A stretch of 64,000 bases of DNA, from assembly GCA_035041965.1 (NCBI GenBank), contig JAPYMA010000946.1, positions 48,373-112,372 on the forward strand, given 5' to 3'. The notes beneath the pieces are model-generated. The model was not told the origin of the DNA. It searched no databases and worked only from the letters and a program-made list of their open reading frames with translations. The translations under genes were made by a program, and so were the position numbers. Positions 25,973 through 60,728 of the stretch are shown piece by piece; position 1 is the stretch's first letter, and the number at the start of each line of letters is the position of its first letter. The stretch is from Anisakis pegreffii (taxonomy: Eukaryota; Nematoda; Chromadorea; Rhabditida; Anisakidae).

Positions 25973-28900
25973 TCAGTCAAAATCCTTATCTTCCAAATAT
26001 CGATACTCGAATGTGAACTGCTCCTTCTTACGCTGTGACCATTTCTCAAAATCAAAATACACATATGTGCCCTGAAATCAACGATGCTATTAAATATTAT
26101 CACCAAAATTACTTTGCTGATTCACAATGATATTTTGTCAATGATTCGTAGCTAATCTAAACGATGATATCGATTAATCTAACAAATACAATCGATCACC
26201 CACTATATTAACGATTACATCTCTCTTATATGATCGCAGCTTACAGGCTCTGTTCGATTTCCACTCAGCTATTGTCTAACATTCATCGAACAATACAAAC
26301 CACTGTAGTTTGTAATAGTTGGTAAATGCCACGCAGTAACACAGTGAAAAGCGATGACATCTGGCGAGCATAGACTGTATGTGATATGACCATACGACAT
26401 AAGTCCGTAACAATTCAGATCATAAAAACGATCACGAAACCATCGAACAATGAATAAATGATAACAAATCATGCTTGTACCTGCTCGTAATCATCGGTAA
26501 TTTGTTTTGGCTCTTCATGACGTTGGAACCACATCAAATATTTCGTATGAAATCGCCATGAAAGTTTCTTCAGCGCTTTTGCAGCCAGAAGTTGGGCACG
26601 CGAACCCTAAAGATATTCATGTTCAAAGCACACCGAACATTGCCACTTTTCAAAAAACCAACAGCTACACAAAGATCAGCTTCATCGTTCTAGCCAAATA
26701 AAACGAAGTTTGAATGAAATTGCACTAACAATCTAGAAGATCTTACTTATTTTCAGCAACGGAATGCAATATACCAAACAAAACGATAAATCTTCCCCTG
26801 TGAGCTCATAAGACATTTCAGATAAAAATCAACAGAAAAAAGCCGATAACTACGTCGTCTTCAAACTAAGAACATGTGCAATTAAATCGCAAAGTGATGT
26901 TAGAGTCCCAAATCGAAAGAGTACGTTTGTTATATTATATCATCAACTAGTAACAAAAAAATAAAACGAAAAGATGATAATTAAGTGCCCATAAACCTCC
27001 ATGTAATAGAAGGTGAAGAAAAGCGTTTCAGGACTTAATCGGAGGTAATACTCGAGAGTGTCTGCATTGGCTGGTGGTGACTGTGGATAATATGAGGCCG
27101 TAGCGCACGGCATCTTCGGCAGATATGATCGTGGCTTTTCGGAATCCATTTGAAGAGGTGTCCTTGTAAGAGCATGTTCCAGCAAATTCAATTGTACATC
27201 ATGCTCTGGCGTTATCGGTGCACGACCCAGTGGTGATGCCCCCAACCATGCTGGTATGACCGCCTTAACTCACCACATTCACATTAAAGCCTCCTTCGTA
27301 CATCTGCTGTACCACTGCCGACAGATCAAACAATGAATCATACGCTAGAGCAGAAAATGTCAAATTAAGATGTCGTGAAATCAGTGAAAAGAACAAAAAA
27401 CGAATGAGGTGAACAGAAACGAGAATAACCGATTGTGGCAACTGATTACGAGCATCGTGTGTGGATGATGCAATGCGTAACACTTGTCTTAGCGCATTCG
27501 AGTCGATCTCATTCGCAGATGGCAACGTGGTGGCGTTGGCGAGATTGCACGATGCCGCAGACGAGGCGTTTATGGCTGAATTAATTGCGTTCGATGTGGT
27601 GTTCGAGGATTGAGTTGAGAGCTGTTGTAGTTGAGTATGGTGGGACGATAGCAGTGACGAAGGTTGTTGCTGATTGAGTAACGGGGTCGATGTGGGAGTG
27701 AGGGTGGCGGTGTGCGGTTGAGATGGTGGTTGTGGTATGGTCGTTGGATTGGTATTCGGTGATTGTTGTTGTGGTGCGCTCGGTGAGGATTGCACTGCTT
27801 GTTGTTGTTGTTGCTGCTGCTGCTGAATGACGATTGCTGACGACGAAGTGAGACTGAGTGCAGATGACGGCACGACATCTACCGGTGCACCACCACCTTG
27901 AGTCGATGACGACGACATCACCACTCCTTTCATTGGCATCACCTGCCAGTTCTACGATTAGATCATCAATATTGTCACAGAGCTTACTTGCTCTCGAGCA
28001 CTACTCATTATTACTGGAAAAATCGATGCTTGTAACAAAATCATTAATGCACACCTCTTGTTGACTACTCGTTGAACTTGATGCTGAGAAACGCTTAACC
28101 AAGTTGGACTCTGGAGTGGATGAACCCGATGCTGGTACAATTACGGGACTTAACGCTGCCGGCTGCGATGAAAGCGGCTAAAATTCGGCTGACTCATCAA
28201 CAATGGACTGCGAATGATTCAAAAATTATTTATTTATGTTAACTTACGACGTGTTTGTGGAATTATTGTTATTGTTATTATTATAATCAGTAGAAATGCC
28301 AGAATGAAATGAACTGATGAAAACCATTCACAACAGTTGCATCACTACTGATGAATATTGAACTCTTTCCAGTTCATATAACCCATTCAAAACTGACATC
28401 CGAAAAACGTGAAACATAAGCTGCTGCTGCATCATTGAGCTGGCACAAGCGAATCACCGGGATTAGCGGATAAAAGGAATATTCAAAAAGTGAAAAGTAA
28501 CGAACAGGAGGCATATCGATGTGCAGAGGGGTGGAGGTTGTGCTATCGTTGTCATTCGCAGTGATCTGTTGAGGTGCTGACTGCTGTTGCTGTGCTGCTG
28601 CAGACTGTTGGGCCACCGAGGCAGTCGTCGTTGTCGTGGTCGTAACTGAGATCACGCCTGACGGCTGTCGTACAACATCAACCGGTTGCTTCACTCTAAA
28701 ACACGCTCATTTCAGCACTTATTCAAATCACTATTTATCATATATGTACATATTAGGTCATATTATGGCTCTTCAGTCGCCAAATGGTTCCACCGAAAAC
28801 TTTTGTGAATTTTGGTCAAAAGTCTAAAAATCGAATGCACATCAACAGGGCATTTTCGGTCAAGACTCGACTCTACGTAACGTTAGCACACTTAGTCATG

Positions 28901-31900
28901 CTAGCGACGTTGGTGAAGAGTCGCAGGTCTGCATAAAACGATATTCATTTCATGACTGATATGTGACGTAATCGAATTACTTCGACAATGACGTAACTCG
29001 TAGCTCGAGTTGTCTGCAGTCATTAGAGTTAGAAATCATCGCATTAAAATGATACAAAGCAACAAATTCATCATCCGATATAACAGATATGCACGATAAA
29101 TGCTATCTTGTACGCATACTGATCCACAGAGCAAAATTCCGACAAGACAAATTTCGAACTGAGACAATTGCGTTACTCAATCATCGCTTACGCAACACAC
29201 ACAAAAACACACCAAAGCAAGTTTTATATTGTGAAGACAGTCCGAAAACAGAACGGAATACCACTAATCGCCACTCAATGATAACATGTAAAATGTAAAA
29301 TATGCGTGAATTTGATCAAAATAATTTTCACACTTTAACGAATGAGTTTGCCGAATCAAATAACTGATCAATATCGATTGGTTTTCGAATAAAAGAAAAA
29401 ACGTTGGAAGCTAAACGAACGACGGATATTACGATCAGTTGTGGACAACAATTATTTCAATGCTTCCGAACAGTAAAGACAATAATGAAGTAACACTGAT
29501 CAACCGAAGCAATTGTGACATAAAGCCGAATTGACGAGCGATAGAACTAAGATCAAAACCGAACGACCATACCTTCACCTCGCCAACCCACTGATGCACA
29601 ACACTTCACAGCTAACAGCACTCCTAATCAGCTGTTTAGTTTTACTTCGAAAAAGCGAAACACACAAACCTACTCACTCTCTCTCTTCACTTCCATTCAT
29701 ACAATACACACTCAACCAATCAATACTGATTACGTATCTTTCTGGTATTTACATTGCTGCTCCATACTGAACATTTAAACATTTGAATACGTTCATTTTT
29801 TATGACATCATCACATACGGAAAATATCATCGAGTGCCAAACCTTCGTGCCAAAATTCATTCGTTTGTTGTTTTCAGTGAAAAGGGAACGTTTCGAAAAT
29901 TCAACCGAACAAAACCCACAATCAACTAACATTCCTATTTTTAAGAATTGCAATCTTCTTCATTCCACTTATTCACCTCTAAATGCTCATACAGAGACAA
30001 CAATTCACAACTCGTTCCTGACCACTTCGGGCGATGCACTGACCACTTGCATTTTCGCCCCCTCTGTTTTTTGAACATAGTGAGCGATTTTAATGTTATT
30101 ACTGATTCGCTAAGATCTCATCAAAGAGCCGCAATGGAATATATTTGATTTATGTTCATCGTTACAGTGAACATTCACTTCGTAACAATAAAAACAAAGA
30201 TTCTGTGGTATTTCGCGATAGCGTTTCATGAAAACACGAAGAAATTTGTTTAAACGATGCCGTCAAATTATTTCGAATAGAAAAGTGCAATAAGTATAAA
30301 GCAAGGAACGAGTATGAATTAAAGTAAGTGAGATCATCAGCATAAATTTTGAATCCAGCAACTTTCTGCAGTTAGCATCCGAAGAGACGCTTGACCTAAT
30401 GTCCTTATTTGGAACTAAACAAAATCGACTGTCCCGCAAACAATCATTTTCGGATTCTTAAGATAGTAAAATTTGTAAAATCATGCGTTCATGAGATGAA
30501 CTCGATTCTTTGACACTTTTGACTATAAACAGTAATTATTCGTCATTTGTGCAATATGCCCTTCCGCACTGGGCGATGAAGACAATCACAGACTTTGTGA
30601 TGAGACTGAGCGAGGATCTGCCTCAGCGCTAGTCCAAATGACCGAATCAGCGCTGCTGAAGAGCGCATCGCGCAAATGATAACACGCGCACAAAACTGAT
30701 AAAAGTTTCGCAAGCTGGCACAAGCCAACTAACTGCACACAGATAAGCAAACGTATTCCCTTCCAACAATAACATTTCTCAATTGGTTAAAATTATACAT
30801 TTCAGTTGTTACGCTCATTATTTTCAAACAACGCAGCGAACTTCACACAACAAAACTGTTATCAAAATCATCTCTTTACGAAATTATCAACAAACAGAGT
30901 GCATTTAAAAATCATCAGCACATAAGAAATTATAAATTACGTTTGATAATTGCGATCGAAATCTGAGCAAAGAAAAAGCAAACCGAAGTAGCACGAACGA
31001 ACTTACAGCGTTTGAATGACGGCACCTTTGCCAGATTTTGTTCCGAGACCAGCAGCTACACTATACGGAATGCCAGGAGGAGGTGGCGGGGTTGCAGGTG
31101 GAGGAGGTGAATTCAGCGAAGATCCCTCGACACTTACCTGGCTGAAAATATGGACAGCAATAATTCAGATCGAATCACAATGAAAAGGCTGGCAAAATGA
31201 TTGAATTGAATCGAGTATCGACAGTTATGGAACTGAGAAACGTTCTATTGAAATAAAATGAAAAATTAGAAATCATTTGGGTTTTCCACTCCATTCAATT
31301 GTAATTTATGCATATTTATCCAAACCGTAATTTGTAACTTAAATGTTCATTGATGAAAGCAAAGACACTGAAATGAGATTTGAACAAACTTTGTCAATTT
31401 AAGAGGTGTTGCTGGAGTACTCCTTGTCGACGAGATCTGTCTTGATAATGTCACTGTTGCCTCTCCACTCAAATGCCTCTGTTTTGTGCTATTATCTTCC
31501 AATTCCTGCAAATTAACGCACATATTGCTCACAGGAAATTTGACGGTAAAACATTAAGACTATCATCAGATGAATTAGGCTATCCTCAAAAGAATGACAC
31601 CAATATGTGATAAAGCTCGTAAAGAAAAATATAAGAAAACAAAGATATAAAAAATTATCAATCATGTGCATAGACCACAGATTACCAGTAACTCTACTCA
31701 CCAGCTGCAGGTGAGATGAATAAGCAAGCAGTTTGATTGATAAAAGATAAAAACGACAAACCTTCGGTAAAACCGGTGTAGGTGAGACACTCGATGAACT
31801 CTTACTATCGCCATTATTATCAACCTTCTCGTCCATTTCGTTAGCTCCAAATATTGCACCACCCAACTGCGGAGTATACGATTGCAGATCTAACTCGTCG

Positions 31901-34062
31901 TATACACCTAAAACATTGTCATTATCAGATCGCTATCCTCATCACATCACCACCTCTTTAAAATACATCAGCTGAAGAGATGAAAGATGACACCGTTAAT
32001 TACGAGTACAGTTATATTCATTTGCCGTCAAAACACAATACTGATAACAGTTCTCAATTTCCAGACAATTATTCTAAGCGCACTTTCGGACAACAATCAA
32101 CGAATCGTTCATTCGATCTGATTATATTAAAACTTAAAGTTCGAACCTGATGCTTCAGGGTCGAAAGATTCCGCATCGTTTTCACTGTCAGGATCCAACG
32201 CATCAATGTACAGTTCGAATTGCTCTTTCAATGTTTCCATCACCTTCTTACTCTCCAGTGTCTCATTATTCACAAGTCTCATGCAGATCTCCAATTTCGA
32301 AGCGTGGAATTTCATTCGTTCCAAGTGTTTACGTAGATCTTCTAACTTTTTCAATTTCTTAAACAATCCGAGTTATTACCGCAGTGAAATTATACACAAT
32401 TGAAATTCGGATTACATCCGTCACGAAAATAAAACAAAATTATAATCGTCTGACGAACATCATGAATATACTTATATCATGAATATTTACCTCTTTTTCG
32501 CCTTTTTTTGGATCGTCACGTTTTCCTTTCTTCCTTGTCTGTTCGGTCGTCGAAATTGATTCGATCTGTGATTCGGTTTTATCAGATTCGTCTTCCAGGA
32601 ACCGAATTTGACACTGAAAAAAATTAGACGCGATTGAATACAAATGAAAATTCCCCTTTCAATACTTTCATTGGTAACAAAATTACAATTCACGAATAAC
32701 CATGAACATCCTGCATGAAAACTGCTAATTTCACAATAACGCTCATCTCATATTCTCTTTTCTCTCTGAAATTTCTGCAACGATCACTGAATCGACTATG
32801 ATTTTTCTTTACATTCACGAAATCCCTTAATCTCGCTGCCCAGCCTACAATCCTCACTCTCGTTTTTCAAACACCAACAAAGCAAAAGAAAAGAAAAACA
32901 AATTTATTAAATGAATAATTTTCTCAAAAACGATTTTTAAAGGGAGATATCATGCGCACTACTGCTTCTTTATCATTAATATCTATTATTATCAGACCCA
33001 TCAGTATTCGCCATTAAAGAATTCGTAAAGAGAATGTGCTAAATCGTGATTCAACAAACAGATGAGTGCAATCAGTGCAAATCATCAAATACAAGCAAAG
33101 ACCCCATGGAAATGAATTGAAAGCTGAAAAAAAAAGAAAAACGAGATCAAAAGTGCAAAATGACCTGCAACCATTCAACGGTATCTGCTTTCTCTTTCTC
33201 GCGGGGATCCAGTTTCTCTTCGGCCGACAGCCCTTGTTTACTGTGTGGTTTTGTTTTGTTTTCTCGTTCGATATCCTTGAACTGCTCCATCCTTTGCTCT
33301 ATCAATTTACGGTAGTGTGTCAATCTGTCTTTGTCCTGTAAATTGTGCACATTCATTCGCACTTCGTGTATTCACAGCAATGAAACTTGAACAAAAAGCT
33401 TGAACCATCATACGGACACGTTCAACAAACCAGTTCAGCATTTTCAAAGAGAATCAATTTGAAGAATAATCAAACCTTGATATCTGATGAATTCTGCCAT
33501 CCTTTGATTTGGTCTCTCAACCTTTGCAGTTTTTTAATCTCTTTCTTGAGATCATCCTGGCAAATGCAACAAAATTATTGATGTATACAACAGTCTCTTG
33601 TGTATCTCATCAACTGCCAAAAACAGTATCTCATCTCATTTATAGAACTCATTGAATTTTGATGAAGTAATCGAAACGAAATTCCAAAAAATTTATCGAC
33701 CCATAGCATAATTGAGTTTAAAAAGTAACACAAAGTAATGAATCAATATGAGCAATGAACCTGAAACTTTTCTCGTTGATTATCACTGTTCGCTTCCTGC
33801 ATTTTTGACATCGTCTCCTCGAAAAGTTCGACTCCTTCTTCGATCTGATAAAAATTTTCTTGAACCATTCGGAATGGCATTCCGCTTAGGTTGTGACTCT
33901 TCAGGATTATGTTCGAATTCACAAAAGATTAAATAATCGATCAATTCGAAGTTAAATAATTATTAGTCGATTCCTAATAATTCCGCGACTTTCTTGATTT
34001 CAAACTATAACCTTTTTGAAGCATTTGTCGATTTCGTTTAGAAGCTTCCGTTTTTCGGCCAT
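25973..34062 (-). CDS. CNOT3: CCR4-NOT transcription complex subunit 3 (CNOT3 / NOT3)
   Basis: Scaffold subunit of the CCR4-NOT deadenylase, which shortens mRNA poly(A) tails. Exons (minus): 34012-34062, 33761-33844, 33476-33556, 33165-33335, 32491-32613, 32147-32357, 31762-31907, 31390-31505, 31007-31141, 28506-28695, 28055-28177, 27430-27951, 26997-27263, 26481-26606, 25973-26071, about 814 codons. The N-terminus [17 protein letters not shown] and the following coiled-coil exons match the NOT3 N-terminal domain. The middle is low complexity: [12 protein letters not shown], Thr runs and a nine-Gln run. The C-terminal NOT box is clear ([49 protein letters not shown], then [20 protein letters not shown] and the final LEDKDFD). 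All listed exons keep frame. The join between the low-complexity middle and the NOT box is the least certain part: a 26-base exon at 27988-28013 may be used, and an open segment at 27274-27344 does not fit. Confidence 0.95.
28696..31006 (-). other. CNOT3: 2.3 kb intron of CNOT3
   Basis: This is the longest CNOT3 intron and lies between the Pro-rich exon and the Thr/Gln-rich exon. A locally GC-rich patch at about 30560-30720 keeps an open minus-strand frame of about 60 codons but has no recognisable domain. An extra, unrecognised exon cannot be excluded. Confidence 0.55.
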
Positions 34063-36308
34063 TGCAACAACTGAGCTGCAAAACAAACTTTCAACGGACA
34101 AATTCCAGTAAAATCAAAAATCTATCCGCACACACCCTCTAAAGTAAATTCATACATACAATACTGTCACAAAAATCAACAAACTATACGACCAATTATG
34201 ATTTCATATGAGCGACTGAATGACTAAAATTCAGTCAGTTTAATCGAGTGAACTATCTGAATTTCAATCAAATTTACATACTTTGAAGTTCAACAACGTA
34301 GGATAAACAGACTGATACGAGATACCAGCTACCAATTACGTTTTCATTTCACATATTATCACATATAGTTTTAACCACTGCAGCAATACTAATAATATTG
34401 ATATGATAATAACAATCACAAGATAGTTGATATGCAAAGAATGCAATGAAAGAACCAACTTTGCTGGTGAATGTTGTTGATGGAATGAGATCTTCAGATG
34501 TATTGATGAGGTGATATGAATATATTAATCGTGGTCGCATCCAAATGAACGGCAGTGTTCGCTTATGCGAATTGCACTTAACTATCAGATGCCTTTGCAG
34601 CAAATCCAGTTAGTTCAGAATGACAATAATACCCTCTCCGTGGGTAAGTTTTATTGATTCAGCAGCTATTCGTGGAACAAAAATAAAACAATTTAATTTT
34701 GAAACTCTAAATTCCTCTAGTTTCGATCCTTTTCTCGATTAAATTATAAACTTCTGGAATTAAAAAAATTTTTTTGATGGTAATCACTCTTGAAAAGCTT
34801 GTCGTACCCAAACCTTCGTCACTCCTTCAAAAAAAAATAAAAAAACATCAAACGACAGTATTCAAAATATGAAACAAATTATCGGCAAGAACGCAACGAT
34901 TCATGACAGTTTATTTTCCACGCAATAACACATGAATCAACTTCAAGAAATCCCTTTCCCATGAACCACTAGAATAAGTACAAGTTCAGCATATAGATCC
35001 CATTTACACAAGAATTTCCTGACGTGACTCTCTAATTACCCGTTGCAAAATACAATGAAACAATGCAGCAACGTGCATTATTTTGAGCATTATCAACTCA
35101 AAAAAGAGACAACTTGCGATGAATCAAAAATCAAATTATCCACTATTTCAACACCGCTCAAAAAGGAACCAAATCGTGTTTGTTGTTGTACGCAAAATGA
35201 CCAACAAAATGCCATTAAACAGTGCACACAGTCTGATAGTGATTGACATCAATAAAAATACGAACCCATAAATCAGAGTATCAATTGTGTGCCACTGAGT
35301 CAACATTTCAACGACTCCTTCCCAATTTGACGTGATATATGCAACCGAACGAAAAAGTTGTTTACGATTCCAAACGAACCCATCAACAAGGGCATTCAGC
35401 AAAAAAAAATCGTTAACCGAGTAAAATAACGAGACGATAATTGCATTCGTACCCTACGCTAAAGTTCGTTCCCTTTCAAATCGGTTCAAAAGTCAAAGCT
35501 CAACTGCAATTCCTTTCAATCTTCATCACTGCCGTTATCAATAACTGACGTTGACATAGGAATGTGACGACATTCGGCACACAACGGTTCAGCGAATCGA
35601 CAGCAAATACCCAACCAATTGAGAATAACTGGATAAGTTGTTAGTTTAGCTCATTCAATAACACCATCAATCGGAACAATGAAATGAGCGCCTCAACGTT
35701 CGTTCAGTTAGTGCAGTTGCCCATTACGATTTTTTTAAAACGTGAACTGCTCACTATTACTGCTTACATATAACCAAGTTCAGAATGATTAATGAAGAAA
35801 GAAAATAACGTCCGATTCTAGTTCATGAGACGGTAGACATCGCATGTAATGGATCGCTTTCGCTGATCACCCAAACAACGTATAACAGGCGATCGTGGGG
35901 TAGAACAGTAAACTGCCGAACTAAAGGAGAGAGATGGATGGTGGTTAATTGAGCTGTTTAATTCACAGAACCGAGCTTATGCTTATGACTTTTTTTGGAA
36001 TGTGACACTGCGCAATGGAATTGAAATGAATCATACTTCTCTGGAAGTATCAGATTCGTGAAATTAACGACAATTCATAGCATGCTTCATGATCGCATTT
36101 CAACAGCACTTATTCAACTGCATGTTCTGTACTTCACAGAAAGGTACAGCAAAATGTACACATCGTTTTGATCGGAAATTCTTCATCATGAAACATTCCT
36201 TGCTTTTTGATGGCAACATAACACGTTGTGCACACACACACACTTCAAAGAATTTTATTACGGGGTAATTTTCGAAGCATCGATCATCAATAGCACAGCA
36301 CAAGAATA
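34063..36308. other. Intergenic region between CNOT3 and WDR48
   Basis: This holds the 5' side of CNOT3 and the 3' side of WDR48. A TTTGTTTTGCAG acceptor-like site ends 13 bases before the CNOT3 ATG, suggesting trans-splicing or a 5' untranslated intron. Only short accidental frames are seen otherwise. Confidence 0.6.
36254..36259 (-). terminator. Candidate polyadenylation signal of WDR48
   Basis: AATAAA on the minus strand, 50 bases past the stop codon of WDR48. The spacing is short enough to be plausible. Confidence 0.45.
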
Positions 36309-42450
<6,142 letters not shown>

Positions 42451-43955
42451 TTGTGATGCAACCGCATGAAACGACAGCACGATCACTGACCCTTCGCACT
42501 GTTCCAAACCCACGCTCTTATCAACACGCCTCTTAAAAGTGTAAATTTTCAAGGAACTATTCGAATCGCAGCAAACTCAGTCTGACAATAAAAATCACTT
42601 ATCGCCTTTTTATACGATTTTCTTGGTTATCACTATCGCTTCAGATGCGATAATTCTTCTCGAATTGTTCCAAACAAAAAAAACTCAATCTCGAACGAGT
42701 GTTCCTTGAAACGCAAAAAACCGATGCTACTTTTTGACAGATATTCACTTAATGCAATCAATGAATTTCAGTCGTATTTCGTTATGGAGTCAAATAATGT
42801 TCTCCTCATAAAAACTTGTCAACAATTGATCTCAATCCCGAAATTTTTTGGTAATTACAAAAAACAATTCTGTTTGATGTGTAAAACTGCAGATCTCTTT
42901 CAATGAAATCAACTATTACAGAGTGCATTGATGACATCAACATCCACTGGAATACAAAAAATCACTGAATGCGTTCAATTAGCAAAGATACAAGAATGTT
43001 GTCGAAAGTATTCCGAAACTGTGCGCGAGAGAGAAGGGGTAAAGAAGAAATTTATTAATCAACAAAATATATAAATACTTATACGGACAAGAAAACACAC
43101 CAACAAAAGACGCATTGGATTATGTAACCAAATGATGATAATATAATAATGACGGCCATAAAATCAACATAGTGGTTGATGAAAACGATGAGATGGATTC
43201 GAGTGAGAACTATAAACGGGAGCTGGACTTAGCGTGAAGAGTGTAGTATCTGATCGTTCAGAAGATTGCAATAGGCTGGGTTTGAAATTATTGAATGCGT
43301 AACAAACTACTGAAATAGAGAATAACTGATGAACGGATGGAACAAATACAATGGAACGAAGCAATGAATAGTGACAAAAACATTCTTATGATGGTATGAA
43401 AGCTGAGTTGTAAACTACGAAAAACACGTATCTTATACAAAGAATATAAATATTATAGAACAAGTTCGAACAAACGAACTTACAAGACGGGAGAACATAG
43501 ACAAAACAACAATAACAATGAAATAACAGAAACAACGTCAACAAATCAAAAAAAAGAGAATATTTTGAAACTATACATAAATACTAATCAAGAACAACCA
43601 CATATTGTATCCTCATAATATTTATTTCATTGCTTGATACGATTATTTCACTGCAATAAATTCTGTTTGCGTTTCCACCGATTTTAAACGAATGATCGTT
43701 TGTCTTGTGATTGAAAAGTGCACAGAACAAAGCTGGCACATTTGACCATTAATCGAGAATTTTTACGAAACTGAATCGAAAATACCACTTTCAAGAAAGT
43801 TCACAAGCAACCGTACGAACCAAGTGCTAAAATCCCAAGCTAATTTTCGCCTGAAGTGTTGATATTAAAAAATCAGACTGTCTTGATCGAAAATCAGTTG
43901 GAATGGACATTAACGCATAACATAACATAACAAGAATGAACACTGTTCACAGTGA
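42451..43955. other. Intergenic region between WDR48 and PRPF8
   Basis: This contains the 5' side of WDR48 and the 3' side of PRPF8. A minus-strand AATAAA at 43621-43626 lies about 330 bases past the PRPF8 stop. No further gene is visible. Confidence 0.6.
43621..43626 (-). terminator. Candidate polyadenylation signal of PRPF8
   Basis: AATAAA on the minus strand about 330 bases downstream of the PRPF8 stop codon. Positional evidence only. Confidence 0.35.
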
Positions 43956-59548
<15,593 letters not shown>

Positions 59549-60728
59549 CACTATAAATGTTATGAAATTACGAGTCATACCTGGACAAGAAGCGTATCAT
59601 TCACGAGCATACAACATCACATTCAACACATCAGTTAATCATGAGAAGGAAATTTTTGACAGTAGCCAGTACCGGCTACTTAAAAATGCATCTAAAACAA
59701 TCCCGAATCGTGAACAATCTCGAGACTTCACCATAAAAACTTACAACTTGTGAGAAAGACCAACGCGTAAACAAACACCAAAAAAAGCAAAAGGCCATAG
59801 CGCAACTTAATGTATCATATGTCTGTAATATCGCTCGTTGATGAGTGAGGGTTTTCTAGACCAGAGGAGAAATTCTTAAAGAAGAAGGGGGATTCCGGGC
59901 CACGTAAATGTTCCTTAGAATGGATTGGTTCAATAAGAGAGAAAAGGTGTTGTTCGAAGATTCCACATTAGAAATATGGTTCATTGTGCGGATTGTTTTT
60001 CACAAATCCTTACAATTACGGGAGAAGGGACCAACTGAAACTACTACTATGAACTTACAATTAGTGTGTGATACTCATTTTGAATAGTATTTTACAATGA
60101 AATTAATTCAAATTGAGTTTCACTAAAGCCTAATGCTTCCTTGGTTTTGCGAGGTGTTCTCAAAATGGAAACGTTGTCTAATAGTAAGTAAACGACTAGT
60201 TAAAAATATAAAAGCGCAGCCATCTTGTTACTGTCTCTCGTAACTGCAATTGAAATTACATTGAGTCATTCGTTTTGGCTGCGTTCGAGGAATGAACTTT
60301 GCTAATAAACTTCTTCTGAGGATCGTTGGACGCTATGACTGAGTATGCTGTAAATGCATCTCTGTGGTCGTCAATGATTAAGATTAGATTTTCACGGAGA
60401 CGGATGACTTCTAGCGTTAACATCGCAAGATGTGGGGAGAGATGGAGGGAAAATGTGACACTTGTGATATTATTATTGTGATATTACTGGTAACACAGAA
60501 GAGATGTAAACTTGTAGTGAGTTACAATTGCTAATAATCGAATAAAACTGAGAACAAATACATCAGTGGAATAGTCCGCTAGTTGAGAAGCATATACAGA
60601 CCAAAATCGTGAAGTTGATAGCTCATATCTGACAGCTATATTTATATATCGTGCACCCCTAGACATAAGTACCATAGAATATATGTACAATATCAACATG
60701 ACGACGGCTTTCTGAGCAGAACCGGGAA
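59549..60728. other. Intergenic region upstream of PRPF8
   Basis: This 1.2 kb is the presumed PRPF8 promoter. An acceptor-like TTTATAG ends two bases before the ATG at 59548, compatible with spliced-leader addition. A dispersed repeat copy lies at about 60450-60545. No gene is seen. Confidence 0.55.
60450..60545. repeat. Dispersed repeat copy related to 20938-21008
   Basis: Both places share the order of words GTGATATTA..., GGTAA(T/C)A(A)CAGA, TAAACT(C/T)GTA(A/G)TGAGTT and a following TTGCT(G/A)AT. Identity is moderate and the ends are unclear, so this is an old repeat family member rather than a defined element. Confidence 0.5.

Noticed and set aside
30543..30728. Separate gene or exon in the CNOT3 intron
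   Set aside because: It is a GC-rich 61-codon frame, but no domain or clearly matching splice phase was found.
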